Source of the DNA: Lycium barbarum
Taxonomy: Eukaryota > Streptophyta > Magnoliopsida > Solanales > Solanaceae
DNA length: 64,000 nt
Reading direction: 5' to 3'
Assembly: GCF_019175385.1 (NCBI RefSeq)
Contig: NC_083337.1
Coordinates: 43,624,938-43,688,937 of the forward strand
Shown here: piece by piece, positions 11,750-23,228 of the stretch
Layout: every line of letters begins with the position of its first letter
How positions within the stretch are numbered: the first letter of the stretch is position 1
The notes under the pieces: model-generated
Told to the model about the DNA's origin: nothing
The model's input: the letters and a program-made list of their open reading frames with translations, nothing else
Database searches by the model: none
Program-made: the position numbers and the translations under genes

Positions 11750-14488
11750 GTAGTATTGCTAACCCACTACACCATCTTTGATTCATTAGAACAATTATTT
11801 TTCCTTTAGGGTCCGATTACAATTTGCTTAAACTATAACTTGGGTCAGTCTCTTCTCATTCTTTCTTAAATCTTTTATTGCTATCAATTATCTTCTTTCA
11901 CTTCTTTTTCCTCGTGTACATGATCGAAAACTAACTAGCATCTCGCTCTTGTTCTTCTCCATTATGGTAGTCTTGACTTGCCGTGCCATAACTATTCATC
12001 TTCCTATAAGTACTCTTTTTTTTTCTCGCTCCTTGTTTCCTTGTTAGTGGGCAGCTACCTTTCTCTCTCTATGGCGCCCTCTTTGCGTTTACTCCATCGA
12101 TGCCATCTCAGGCTATCCTTTTTGTACCCGTTGATCTTAGATATACACTGTACCGATTTTTTTGTAGTCCATTAATCAGGTTCTCTAATTCTTACATCCT
12201 TGTCGCCATCTCTTTTACCCTTACATTCCAAATGTTTACCCAGCATAACTTTGTCGCTAGTGAACCTAATGGTTATGCTCCTTTCTAAGGCCAGTTATAT
12301 CATTATCTGAAATATGTAAATACCTAATTTTTATTTTCCATTTATTATCCTTCGCAGTCCAATTAAACTTATGTCAAACTTGTACTCCGAGTTCAACTAA
12401 TTTCATAGCTCGCAACATCTTTGAGCTCCTGCTACAACTTTTTCTTTACTTCCTTCCCTCACATCTATCAATACAATCCCAAAAGCATAGGACTACGGCA
12501 ATTCTTCTATTATGAATCTCTTGTAACGCAAGTATATTTATCTTCGATTTCCTTGTATCAGCGATCGTTTCATCAGTCGTTATTCCTTGTTGGATTTTCG
12601 GTGTGGCCTTCTTACAATTGTAGTTGGGCATAGCTTCACGTTGACGATTCATATAATTCCATAGCATATGCTCTCATGTTCAGTATAATTAGTGGTCCAT
12701 GAACTATTTTCTAATATCCGGTGAACTCTTTTATTTCCATTCATAGGAGCAGTGTTCTTTCTTTCTTTCTTTCAAAAATTTCCAAACTACCAATCGTTGT
12801 TCCTTTTATTACAATTGTCATTGTCATCCCAAGTGTTCATTGGGTTCGTCATCCTCTCTAACACCCTTTGTAAATTTATCTTAGAGACCTTTCTTGCTCT
12901 TTTCATTACCCTTTAGGGCATGTCACTGCATACTTAGGTACGGCGCAATTTTTTCCCGATACGAGGGATTCGAATCATGGTCTAAAAAATATCGTAGTTC
13001 ATCTTGGCGTAAAGTTCTCTCTTGAGTTATCCTTCATACTTTCTCCCTATGTCTTCCTCATGGTACACTTATTGTCAATTCGTTTCTACTTCATTCCGTT
13101 ACCTTCCCGATATGCCAATACGCCTCGAACTCTGGCTCTGAGCTAATAAATCTCCTTTTCTGGAGCTTGAAACATCATAGTTCCTTTCAAATCTAGTATG
13201 TTCTTCCCCCCTTATTAAGTAGGTCCTTATACGCCCATAGCCTTTGAGTAACCGTGGTCTTCGATAATTATCTGCCGTTCTTCACGATCTTCTTAGGGTC
13301 GGGGTTCCGTCATCGTATGGTCTGACTTGTCTATCTTCTTGCTAGTTATAGTCTTGTATCCAATCGGAATACTTATAAGGGTTAGATCCAATTCCGATGC
13401 CTTCTTTTCCGTCTTTTCACACCTCTGTCTTTTTATGACTAACGATTTTCCGGACCTGCAAGTTAATGGGGACATCGAGATTTACCACGTCCTTTATGAA
13501 GTCTTTGATTATACCTTACTCCTTGTTTTTCTATTCCCGACTTTGCTTATAACATAACTAGAATTCTTCTTATCTTGAGTTCTTCTTCCATTTATGTCTA
13601 TAACATCATTTTTTTTGTTCAACATTTCCATACCATTCCATCCACTACTAGTCCTTTCACCCGCTTAGCTCACTTACTCATAGTACTTCTTAACTACGTG
13701 TTTATGTCGCAGCTGTGCATCCATGTTTTTTGAGCGTCCTGCTACTTTTGCTCTTAGCACAGAATTCTTACAGTTTACATTCCCTCTATCCTTGTTCATC
13801 GAACCTTTATATATCTTTATGATGCTACGGCCGAGTGGTCTTCCATGCACGTTCCTTACATTTCATTCCATTTCCTCTATGATCAAATCTCTCGGTCTTC
13901 ACATGAATTCTTATTCCATGCCATTAATTTTCTAATCAATTATGTCGACTCATCATCCTTGTTCTTTCCTTGATGAGTAATCGGTGTCCTACCGCCAATT
14001 CGTTAAAGTATCTTTCTTACTCCCATGGTTAAAGATTTCCAGTTACTCTACCCCTAAATGTTCTCCTCTTCCTTCGACTAACCCATTAGCATACCTTTCC
14101 TACTTTCATCCTTAACCTTCCTTGGGTTTCTTCCTCCTCGAGCACGTTTCTTCTCTTGTTATTTATGGTATCGGCTCTGGAGTTCGTGAAATATTCCTTT
14201 AAACGCGCAAATCCGTTCTATTCTTAAGTCATCCTTTTGGAAAGCTTGTCCATGTCTGAGGAAACCGTGTTAATTGACCACACACTTATCCCTTTATATA
14301 CCTTTCAAGAGCTGGAAATCTCTTAACATCGTCGCAAGGCCTAACCATTCTTTTTCTTAACCGGTCTAGTCCGCCTCGTCCTACGTGACCTCTTAAGGTG
14401 TCCAACAACTCTGCATACTCCAATCTCCCTTAGGCTGCTCTAGCTTCTCATTTGCCTCTTATATATAAATTTATAGGACTTTTTGTAC
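11750..14488 (-). mobile_element. Internal region of D, 3' part, no gag or pol
   Basis: About 2.7 kb that is strongly pyrimidine-rich on the plus strand and therefore purine-rich in the element's sense, like the interior of C. The last 60 bp before the stem-loop resembles that of C (GTAGTGGGTTAGCAATACTACAAC versus AGCATAGTAAGCTCGCAAGTTACAAC), so C and D are one family. Short ORFs here are not conserved. I see no reverse transcriptase, integrase or gag motif. Confidence 0.55.
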
Positions 14489-14591
14489 ACTTCCTAGGGG
14501 GTCACCCATCCTAGTATTTCTCTCACCCCAGCACGCTTAACCTCGAAATTTTGATGAAATCCGGTGCGTTAATGCTGGTATAATCGTATTT
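14489..14591 (-). pseudogene. 5S rRNA-derived segment inside element D
   Basis: On the minus strand this reads as most of a plant 5S rRNA, from the region ATTATACCAGCATTAACGCACCGG through GTTAAGCGTGCT and GGATGGGTGACC to CTAGGAAGT. It aligns with canonical 5S along about 103 bases with scattered substitutions and essentially no gaps (alignment by eye, from memory). The segments that in genuine 5S genes form the internal control region bound by TFIIIA (around GTTAAGCGTGCT and GGATGGGTGAC) are the best kept. It lies in the same strand sense as the element, about 1.05 kb after the PBS and between the acidic ORF and the long purine-rich tract. Whether it is transcribed or merely captured is unknown. 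Confidence 0.85.
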
Positions 14592-15004
14592 ACCTCACCA
14601 CATAACCTTCACCACACAATCTAAAGCAAGTTGAAGTCTTGACAGATTCCAAAATGTTCTCGTAACGCATCTCCCTCCGAATTAGAAAGGGTCTCTTACT
14701 CCTCCGACTACACATTTACTATTTTGGCCTTTTTAATTCTCAATATTCACCTTTCATCTGTATGTATGACTACTTTCCGTCCTAGATATCCAGATTCCCA
14801 ATGGTAGGAAACAAACCTTGGTCGCCGTTACTTATAAATACTCGGTTATCGGCCTCTTTGGGTTTCCGCTCGCCACTATTAAATAATAATCTACAGCAAA
14901 TGCACATACATAGAAAATTCCAATAAGGACTCATATACTTGTAGTCGATCGGTCTCTAGTCTGATCTGGTGGACTATAAGGTGAAGTTTACTCCTCGTCA
15001 TCGT

Positions 15005-15424
15005 CTACCCACCATCTGCTCGTCTGGCCTTCGTCATCTCTCTCATCTGAATCCGAGGGATGTACATAACCGGGCAACTCTGGTTTACCGACGGCCAGGA
15101 AAGAGGGCTACAGTAATCCGTAACACTCACCGGGGAGACTAGTCTGACATAGTGCTCTGCCATAGGAGCAGCTGGTACGGCCTTGGGAATCTCCTCCGCC
15201 GGTGTCCCAGACGAACACTCGGACGGATCTGTGTCATAGTTGTCCTCTAGGGGGTCCTCCTTCCTGGGAATCAAGAACTCTGGAGGGATCGTCGTTGGGT
15301 CCTCCGAGGGATCAGTTTCGATAGAATAACTGAGGCTCCTTCTACTCGGTCTTGGAGCCTGGGGTCCTGGAGATACTCTAGGGGCCTTCTTAGAACCACC
15401 ACTATCTGAAGCTGATCTCTTCAT
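15005..15424 (-). CDS. Acidic Ser/Pro-rich ORF of non-autonomous element D
   Basis: A 139-codon ORF starting about 220 bp after the PBS, the usual place for gag. The N-terminus is MKRSASD, followed by the basic KKAPRVSPGP, then an acidic Pro/Ser/Thr-rich tract with the repeated module (E)DPxxxxYDTDPSE and IETDPSEDP. It is not a gag: there is no zinc knuckle and no gag core motif. The ORF at 58286-58867 in element E shares the same start, KKAPR(V/L)SPGP, YSIET(D/G)PSED and YDTDPSE, and lies at the equivalent site. Preservation in two otherwise diverged elements suggests a real protein, perhaps disordered and nucleic-acid or chromatin associated; function unknown. The C-terminal third (from about residue 95) differs from E and may be shifted by decay. 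Confidence 0.55.
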   Translation of the reverse strand: MKRSASDSGGSKKAPRVSPGPQAPRPSRRSLSYSIETDPSEDPTTIPPEFLIPRKEDPLEDNYDTDPSECSSGTPAEEIPKAVPAAPMAEHYVRLVSPVSVTDYCSPLSWPSVNQSCPVMYIPRIQMREMTKARRADGG

Positions 15425-15629
15425 CTCTCGTCAGTCTGCGCCTACCTACAGGAAAAGAGGTCAGAAGCAATCTTTCCTAGACTCTGGCTCTATTGCACGA
15501 TCTAAGATAGAAGAGAAGGTCAATGATTCCTAAATGCCCTGCGGCCTCCTATTTATAAGTGTGGCCGGCTTCACACCCATAAACAGGACTCTACCAGACA
15601 CGGTCTGTAGACAATCCCTAGGACGAACT

Positions 15630-15641
15630 GCTCTGATACCA
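15630..15641 (-). other. Primer binding site of D
   Basis: TGGTATCAGAGC on the minus strand, four bases from the LTR end (15646). It matches the complement of the initiator tRNA-Met 3' end and fixes the minus orientation of D. The downstream leader contains GTCCTGTTTATGGGTGTGAAG pairing with CACACTTATAAATAGGAGG. Confidence 0.9.
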
Positions 15642-15645
15642 CTTT

Positions 15646-17628
15646 TGCCACGACCCAAACTGATGAGCCGCAACAAGTGCCCGACCATTGCTAGTCAAAC
15701 ACTCTTATGTCTGCATTTACCTCTCACTGACTATCTTGGGCCCATACACAATCTGTGACTGAATTGGACTGTCTCCCGAACAATCAACATAAGAAACACC
15801 GTACCGGGAACTCACGACCAACGCATAAATATAAACATAAACACTGAGAATAACAGCGTGAGCCGATTTTGTCACCACGCATATATACTGTACAACAAAA
15901 TAAGTGCTGACGGGGCTGCATAACAACACAACTACATATCACTGTCTACAGACCTCTAGGGAGTACAAACTGTAGAAATGACAGGACAAGGCCCTGCCGT
16001 ACCCATACATGTACGCAACCGAATATCATATCAAAAGGGGTGTAGCTCCGGATCAATGGACCGTACTGACTGCTGCTGAGGAGAGATCCTACTGCCGTAA
16101 ATCGTCCGACTGGCTACCTGATCCTGCGGGCATGAACGCAACGTCCACAAGAAGGGACGTCAGTACGAATAATGTACTGAGTATGTAAGGCATGAATGGT
16201 AGTACGATATAAGAGTGAAGAAAACATAAGATAAAGTAAGTAATTATACCTCGTACTCTTCTTAAGATCTCTGTCATGTAAACTACTCGTCTACAGGAAA
16301 AACATGTCACACACATCCATACACAACATACATACATACATATGCATTCACACACACTTACTATACATACATCTACCATATCCGTACCCGGCCCTTTCGG
16401 GACTCGGTGTCATCCGTACCCGGCCCTTTCGAGACTCGGTGTCATCCGTACCCAGCCCTTTTGGGACTCGGTGTAATCCGTACGCGGCCCTTTCGGGACT
16501 CGGTGTGATCCGTACCCGGCCTTTTTGGGACTCGGTGTCATCCGTACCCGGCCCTTTCGGGACTCGGTGTCATCCGTACCCGGCCCTTTCGGGACTCGGT
16601 GTCATCCGTACCCAGCCCTTTCGGGACTCGGTGTTATCCCTAACCGATCAGTGGGAATGCAATGCATACACACATACATATACATAAAAATACATAAATG
16701 AAATCAACATCATAATTAGCATTAACATTATCACTATATCATTCCTTGAAGGATCAACCATCGTAAGATGAAATCAATAATGTCATGAGAGTATCGAGAA
16801 CCATGAACTTAGATAGCATTAGAGATAGAATGGTCATCGCTATATCTCGCCTCGAAAGAACAAGTATTATGAGGTGAGATCAATCACAAGGAATAGTCTC
16901 AAGATCATGAATAAGCTCAATAATATCGTAAGGATCATGAGATTCATAGGCTTTTAGCATTTGTGGAGGCAAGGATATTATGGATACGGTACAAAGGTTT
17001 ATAACAAAAGAATCATGCCTTTAGAAAGAAAGGGTTTAGCCTTAACATACCTTTCGGTCGCCTTAGTCGTTCAACGTTTATCCTTACAAGCTCGTAAATC
17101 TACATATAAACCATTCATACTATTATTAGGCTCAATGTCATACGCTCATCTTAAGCCTTCAATTTAATTCAATTTAATACTGTAGCAGTACTGTAGCAAG
17201 TCGGTACTGTAGTAGTACTGTAGCACGCGTTTCTGCTTTGTCAGCTGGACTTGTAACGTCCATAATTCTCTACTCTGATATCCTATCGACGAGCGGTTTG
17301 TTGCGTTGGAAACTAGACTCGACGAACTTCATTTTTGGCTTTTGTTTCACATTAAAACACTTCATATGATAAGAGATATGCGTCCCCCAAGTTGGACCGA
17401 ATGTTTCACGCAAAACATTACCCATCCTTTCTCCAAAGCCGTACTACTTCATTTCTTCCACTCATTTCCTTATAAAACCTTCCAGTATACCTTATATACA
17501 TCCTTCACTCATTAAATATACTTAATACTGCATGCTCCTTATCTTCCAAAGTGGTTTTACTTGACCATAACTCAACGTGCTTATGTTTCGAATTTGATAA
17601 GTGCTCTTCGAAGATATGGGGTGTAACA
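15646..17628 (-). mobile_element. 5' LTR of non-autonomous element D
   Basis: A 1,983 bp LTR, TGCCACGACCC...GGGTGTAACA in plus orientation (TG...CA ends). It contains the inverted repeat CAGTACGAATAATGTACTG at 16161-16179, an 8 x 32 bp tandem array at 16381-16636, and a cluster of TACTGTAGCA motifs at 17179-17226. Its last 414 bp match 11301-11714. The LTR starts on the minus strand like that of C (TGTTACACC...CGAAGAGCACTTAT), so D and C are related. It abuts the truncated LTR of A at 17629. Confidence 0.9.
16381..16636 (-). repeat. Eight tandem 32-bp units in LTR D
   Basis: Eight head-to-tail units of exactly 32 bp, of the type TCCGTACCCGGCCCTTTCGG + GACTCGGTGTCA, with a few substitutions per unit. 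In the element's sense strand each unit contains CCCGAAAGGG, able to fold as a short stem with a GAAA loop. Related single or multiple units occur in LTRs K, E and I at the matching place. The ORF through the array is a by-product of the repeat. Confidence 0.95.
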
Positions 17629-18076
17629 GGTTCGACGAGCGGGTTGACGGTCCGTCGACGTGTCGATGATCCATCAACTTGCTCCGTCGACTTGTGCCTG
17701 CAGATCGCAGATTGCAAAAACATGTTGATGGTGCACAGTGACGGGCCGTCGACATGGCACTGACCGATGTCTACAGAATTTCCTGAATCTGTTCAGATTG
17801 CGACAATTTGATTCGTTCAACTTCCAACCCCATAAATCACCAGGAATACCTGTTGGTACATTTGTGTACGGGGTGAGACACTCTTTACCTTAACTTCCTC
17901 CAACAAGCTTTCTTCTCTTGCCTCAAACGACTTTGGAATCTTAATTAGAATCATTATGTATCCCTTCTTACATGTAGGGGCATCATATACACCTTAACTT
18001 GTGTTAGACTTCATATACACCTTAACTTGTGTTAGTCTATTCACCGCAAAACAACCCGAAATTATGAGGTGTGACA
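17629..18076 (-). mobile_element. 3' LTR of element A, truncated to 448 bp
   Basis: Matches 25191-25592 (first part of the other LTR of A on the minus strand), ending GAGGTGTGACA. It contains the palindrome GTTGACGGTCCGTCGAC at 17643-17659 and a local duplication of CATATACACCTTAACTTGTG near 17987-18030 that the other LTR lacks. About 1.9 kb of the LTR is missing; in its place stands the complete LTR end of D. If D had simply inserted here, the remainder should lie left of D, but it does not. Confidence 0.85.
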
Positions 18077-18112
18077 CTCTCCCCTCCTTAGGAATATTCG
18101 TCCTCGAATGTT
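18077..18112 (-). promoter_or_regulatory. Polypurine tract and stem-loop of A
   Basis: On the minus strand AACATTCGAGGACGAATATT (18093-18112, one stem change) is followed by CCTAAGGAGGGGAGAG and then the LTR start TGTCACACC. It is the same stem-loop plus tract as in H, E, C and D. Confidence 0.85.
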
Positions 18113-18198
18113 AAGTTCTCGGGGATTCTACAAAAATTTTGCCAAAGTTTCCCCTGTAATATGGCACTACCATCCTGTCACAACAACCTGAAATAACA

Positions 18199-21100
18199 TC
18201 ACCTCACAGGGCTACAACTGCAGCAAGAAAACATGGCCACACATGACCACATTAAAAGAAAACATAGCACACCTGGGAACAATGGCGTCTTATCTTGAAC
18301 CTCTTTCTGGGGTGGAAATAAATGCAAATATCTGGACTTCATATCTTCTTCTGCTTCCCAAGTCATTTCCTCTCTGTTGTTGTTTCTCCACATAACTTTA
18401 ACTGAGGCTACATCCTTGGTTCTGAGTTTCCGCACTTGCCTATCTAATATGGAAATGGGTACTTCTTCATAAGCCAATTTCTCAGTAATTTGAACGTCAT
18501 CTATCGCATGATTCTGGAAGGATCTCCAACACATTTATGGAGCATTGATATATGAAAAACTGGATGGACTAATTGAAGTTCTGGAGGTAAATCTAGCTCA
18601 TAAGCTACTTGGCCCACTTTGCGCACAATCTTATAAGGCCCAATATATCTAGGGCTAAGCTTACCCTTCTTGCCGAATCTCATTACACCTTTCTTACCCT
18701 TCTTAGATTTTTGGCGACTCTGGGCTGTCAACAATCGGTCTCTCATAAGCTTGATATTCTCCACCGCTTGCTAAATCAATTTAGGACCTATTAGTTGTGT
18801 CGTTCCTGCCTCTAACCATCCAATTGGCGATCTACACTTCCTTCCATACAGAGCTTCATACGGGGCCATCTGGATACTGAAATTATAGTTGTTGTTATAT
18901 GCAAATTTAATAAGTGGAAAATGCTCATACCAATTACCTCTGAAGTCTAGTATACATGCTCGCAACATATCTTCCAAGGTTTGAATAGTGTGTTCAGCTT
19001 GTCCATCAGCCTGTGGATGAAATGTTGTGCTGAATCTCACTTGAGTTCCCAAACCTTCTTGGAAAGACTTCCAAAATTTAGCAGTAAATTGCGTTCCTCT
19101 ATCTATGATAATAGACACTGGGACACTATGAAATCGCACTATCTCTCTGAGATATAACCTTGCATATTCTTCTACTGAATATGTAGTCCTGACTGGAAGA
19201 AAATGAGCTGATTTTGTAAGTCGGTCCACAATTACCCATATAGAGTCATACTTACATCGAGAACGAGGAAAGCCTACAATAAAGTCCACGTTGATCACCT
19301 CCCACGTCCATGTTGGAGTTTTCATAGCTTGCAACAATCCTTCTGGATTTTGATGCTCAATCTTCACTTGTTGACAATTTGAACATTGAGCTACAAATTC
19401 TGCTATGTCTCTCTTCATTCCATCCCACCAATACATTGATTTGAGATCGTGATACATCTTTGCCGCTCCTGGATGAATGAAATAGCGGGAGTAATGGGCT
19501 TCTTCCAAGATCTGATGGCGTAATCCCGCAACATCCGGAACACATAGCCTGCTCCAATACCTGAGAATTCCATCAGCAGAAATCTCAAATGATGACTTCT
19601 CCTTCTGTGGAAGGGCATCTCTATAGTGGCTCAACTTGGGATCTTCATATTGGCACTATTTCACTTCCATGTCTAGGGATGAAACAGATAGATGGTGGAC
19701 AGCAACTCCTGTATTGCCCGAGTCTATTAAGCGGACTCCTAGGCTAGCTAATTGGTGGAGTTCACGGACTAGTTCTTTCTTTTCCGGCTGAACATCACAT
19801 AGACTGCCTATGGATTTTCGGCTAAGAGCATCCGCCACCACATTCGTTTTTCCGGGATGATATAAAATATTCGCATTGTAGTCTTTCAATAGTTCTAACC
19901 ATTGCCTCTGCCACAGATTCAGCTCCTTCTGCTTGAAGCTATACTGGAGACTCTTATCATCTGTATAAATATCAACATGAACACCATACAAATAGTGCCT
20001 CCATATCTTTAGAGCATGAATAACCGCAGCTAATTCCAAATCATGGGTCGGATAATTCTTCCCATGTTTCCGCAACTGCCTAGAAGCATAGGCAATAACC
20101 CTACCGTGTTGCATCAACACATAGCCCAATCTAACACCAAAGGCATCACAATGAACAGCATAGTCTTCTGATCCTTCTGGAAGCGTCAGACTGGAGCTGA
20201 AGTCAATCTATCTTTCAATTCGTGGAAACAACGCTCACAAGCATTGGTCTATTGAAATTTTGCTGATTTCTGAGTCAGCTTCGTCAATGGTGGTAAAAAT
20301 AGAAGAAAAATCCTTCCAAAAATCTTCTGTAATAGCCCGCTAATCCCAGAAAGCTACAGACTTCTATAGGCATTGTAGGCCTTGGCCACGTCTTCACGGC
20401 CTCAATTTTCTGAGTATCAACCCGAATGCCGTCAGCAGAGATCATATGGCCCAAAAGGTTACAGAATTTAACCATAACTCGCATCTTGAAAATTTTGCAT
20501 ATAATTCTCGAGCTCCAAGAATTCCAAGGACGATACGTAGATGATCTGCATGCTCTGCTCTTAACCGGGAATATACCAGAATGTCATCGATGAATACGAT
20601 TACAAATAGATCCAGGAAAGGCCTGAACACATTATTCATCAAATTCATGAACACTGTCAGAGTGTTAGTCAACCCAAATGACATTACTCGAAACTCGTAA
20701 TGACCATATCTGGTTCTGAAAGCCGTCTTTGGGATGTCTTCTTCCTTGACTGTCACTTAGTGATATCCTGATCTCAGATCTATCTTTGAAAACCACTTAT
20801 CACCTTGTAATTGATCAAACAAATCATCGATTCTTGGAAGCAGATACTTATTCTTTATCGTCACCTTGTTCAAGTGTCTATAGTCAATACACATTTGCAA
20901 GGAACCATCTTTCTTTCTTACGAATAAGACAGGTGCTCCCCAAGGTGATGAACTGGGTCTAATGAATCTCTTCTCGAGTAAATCCTTCAGTTGTGCCTTT
21001 AACTCTTTCAATTCTGCCGGAGCCATTTTATACGAGGGGATAGATATGGGTTCGGTGTCCGGCAGCACATCAATGGTAAAATTAATTTCTCATTCCGGTG

Positions 21101-21761
21101 GAAGACTTGGAAGTTTATATAGAAATCCATCTGGAAACTCATTTACTACCGGAATGGATTGAAGAGGTGGCGGTTTTGCTTCGATGTCATGAACTCTGAC
21201 CAAATGATAAATATAGCCTTCTGCAATCATCTTCCTTGCTTGGAGATATGAAATAAACCTACCCGTTGGAGACACGGTATTACCTTTCCATTCAAGCACT
21301 GGTTCCCCTGGGAATTTAAATCGAACCATTTTAGTTCTGCAATCCACATTAGCATAACAAGAAGCTAACCAATCCATGCCCATAATAACATCAAAATCTA
21401 ACATTTCCAGCTCAATCAATTCAGCTGTAGTCTGACAATCACATACCACAATCACACAATTTCTATATACCTGTCTAGCTAATACGGGGTCATCAATAGG
21501 AGTAAACACCTCGAAAGGTCTAATTCACTCGAGTTTCACCCCAACACGATTAGCAATATACGAAGTAATATACGACAATGTAGAACCCGAATCAATCAAT
21601 GCATAGACATCATGAGAGAATACTGATAGGATACCTGTGACAACGTCAGGGGAGGACTCAAGGTCCTGCCATCCGGCCAATGCATACATACGGGGCTGAG
21701 AGCCACCTGAACTGGATGCTACTCCTCTGCCCCTGCCACGGCCTGCTGAATCCTGGGAAGT
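18199..21761 (-). pseudogene. Decayed gypsy pol of A (protease, RT, RNase H, integrase, chromodomain)
   Basis: Domains are in the gypsy order on the minus strand. Protease with an intact DSG site (YALIDSGSTLSY, about 21570-21610); reverse transcriptase ([20 protein letters not shown], then FIDDILVYS near 20577-20603); RNase H around 20129-19656; integrase 19634-18771 with HHCC zinc finger (HYSRYFIHPG...CSNCQ), D-D-E with the motifs VDFIVG, IDRGTQF and DGQAEHT; and a C-terminal chromodomain (EEVPISILDRQVRKL...MTWEAEEDM, about 18470-18310). The chromodomain places it in the Tekay/Del chromovirus clade. Breaks include a TAA at 20757-20759 (from CAA), an excursion to another frame at about 20460-20284 that later returns, a stop near 18771, a frameshift near 18530, and loss of some 20 codons between RQKS and [12 protein letters not shown] compared with H. 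It cannot encode a full polyprotein. Confidence 0.92.
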
Positions 21762-23017
21762 CTACCCTATGGGGCGCACAAACGAAGAAGAACCAGCTAT
21801 TGATCTTGTAGGCTGGGCCCCGACTCTACCACTTATCGATGGATAGTCACGTATCATATGCCCAGTCTGACCACAGGCATAACAAGCATCTGAGCCTCGG
21901 CGACACTGACCTGAATGTAATCTATCGCACTGACTGCATCGCTGTACCAGTGGTCTCCTCTGACTAGAATCACCACCAAACTGAGGACCCGAGACCCTTA
22001 AACTCTGATCCGGACCAGAATAAATGGGGCGGTCAAATCTCCTATCCGCAAATCGAGTAGGTGCACTAGCCGCGGACTGTCTTGAATATCTAAAGTGTTG
22101 TGGCCTCTGATCCCCTCTATACTCACTACTAGCACCGGTAGATTTAGCCCTTTTGCTATGCCCTCTTTCCATATCTCGCTCACCCTTTTGCGGTTGTTGT
22201 TGCTCTTCCAGATTTTGAGCGTAATCCTGAATACGAGAGATATCCATCCCTTCCTGGAGTGAAGCTGTCAGGAAATCTTTAATTAAATGTGGCCCTAAGC
22301 CACTCATAAACCAATGCACTCGGTCTCCCATATCGGCCACCATGGTCGGAGCGTACCGGGATAATGAATTGAAATGAAGACTATATTCCCGAGCACTCAT
22401 ATTCCCTTGCTTTAGATTTAGAAACCTATCAGCTCGGGCCCTTCGAACCTCGGGCGGCAAATAATGGCGGATGAAAGCATCTACAAACTCCTACCGAACC
22501 GGGGGAGGTGCATTTTCCCTTCTTGAAGATATCCAATTATTATACTAAAGAACGACGACATCCCTGACGCTAACTCCACCGACTCAGTATCAGAAGCATG
22601 TATTATTCTCAATGTCGTCAACATTTCATCTATAAAACCTTGTGGGTCTTCATCCGATTTTGATCCGAAAAATTCTGGAGGATTCAGACTCATAAAATCA
22701 CGGGCTCTGGCACTATCCGCTCTGTCACCTAGACCCGTACTCTGTCGCTGAGCTTGAGCAGCAACTAGCTAGGTCAATAACTGAATAGCCTCGGTCATCT
22801 GCTGGCCTGAAGCACCCGGTAGAAGAACTGGAGGCACTGGAGCTGGGGTGGAGACCACTTCGTGCTCTTTTAACATAGGCGGAGTATGAGAAGTCCGAGA
22901 TAGAGCCTCATTGTGGGACATACCCTCTTCTATATTCACCAGGGACCCCTATTCATTCCGCCTTCCTGCTGCAGTTTTGCGCTCCTAGGCGGTTGTTTCT
23001 TTTTTCTTCACCGGCAT
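21762..23017 (-). pseudogene. Decayed gypsy gag of A
   Basis: Starts at the ATG at 23017-23015 (MPVKKKETTA, then an in-frame stop). It contains the gag core (FFGSKSDEDPQGFIDEM; RARADRFLNLKQGNMSAREYS; RYAPTMVADMGDRVHWFMSGLGPHL), a basic linker, and a CCHC-type knuckle CYACGQTGHMIRDYP whose last Cys is replaced by Tyr. Several stops lie in the N-terminal 100 codons and a frameshift follows ESVELAS near 22560. Gag packages the element RNA; this copy is dead. It is followed without a clear gap by the protease region of pol. Confidence 0.9.
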
Positions 23018-23212
23018 AACTAAAATCATAACGCACAATTAGAGGGAAAAGAGGAATCTTACATTATAGCTCTATCGCATGATCTATGAAGAAAAAAGAT
23101 GTTCACTATTCCTAAATGCTCCACATCCTCTTGTTTATAAGTGTGGAGCTCTTCACACGCATAAATAAGACTCTACTGGACACGGCTCATAGACACAACT
23201 TAGGATGGAACT

Positions 23213-23224
23213 GCTCTGATACCA
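23213..23224 (-). other. Primer binding site of A
   Basis: TGGTATCAGAGC on the minus strand, four bases inside the LTR end at 23229. It is complementary to the initiator tRNA-Met 3' end. Confidence 0.92.
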
Positions 23225-23228
23225 CTTT

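Noticed and set aside
14489..14591. Functional 5S rRNA gene
   Set aside because: Too many substitutions, not in a tandem 5S array, and embedded in a retroelement; described as 5S-derived instead.
16304..16687. Repetitive 127-codon ORF, and possible CRISPR-like array
   Set aside because: Generated by the 32-bp tandem repeat in LTR D. The units are directly adjacent, with no unique spacers, so it is a minisatellite; the setting is eukaryotic.
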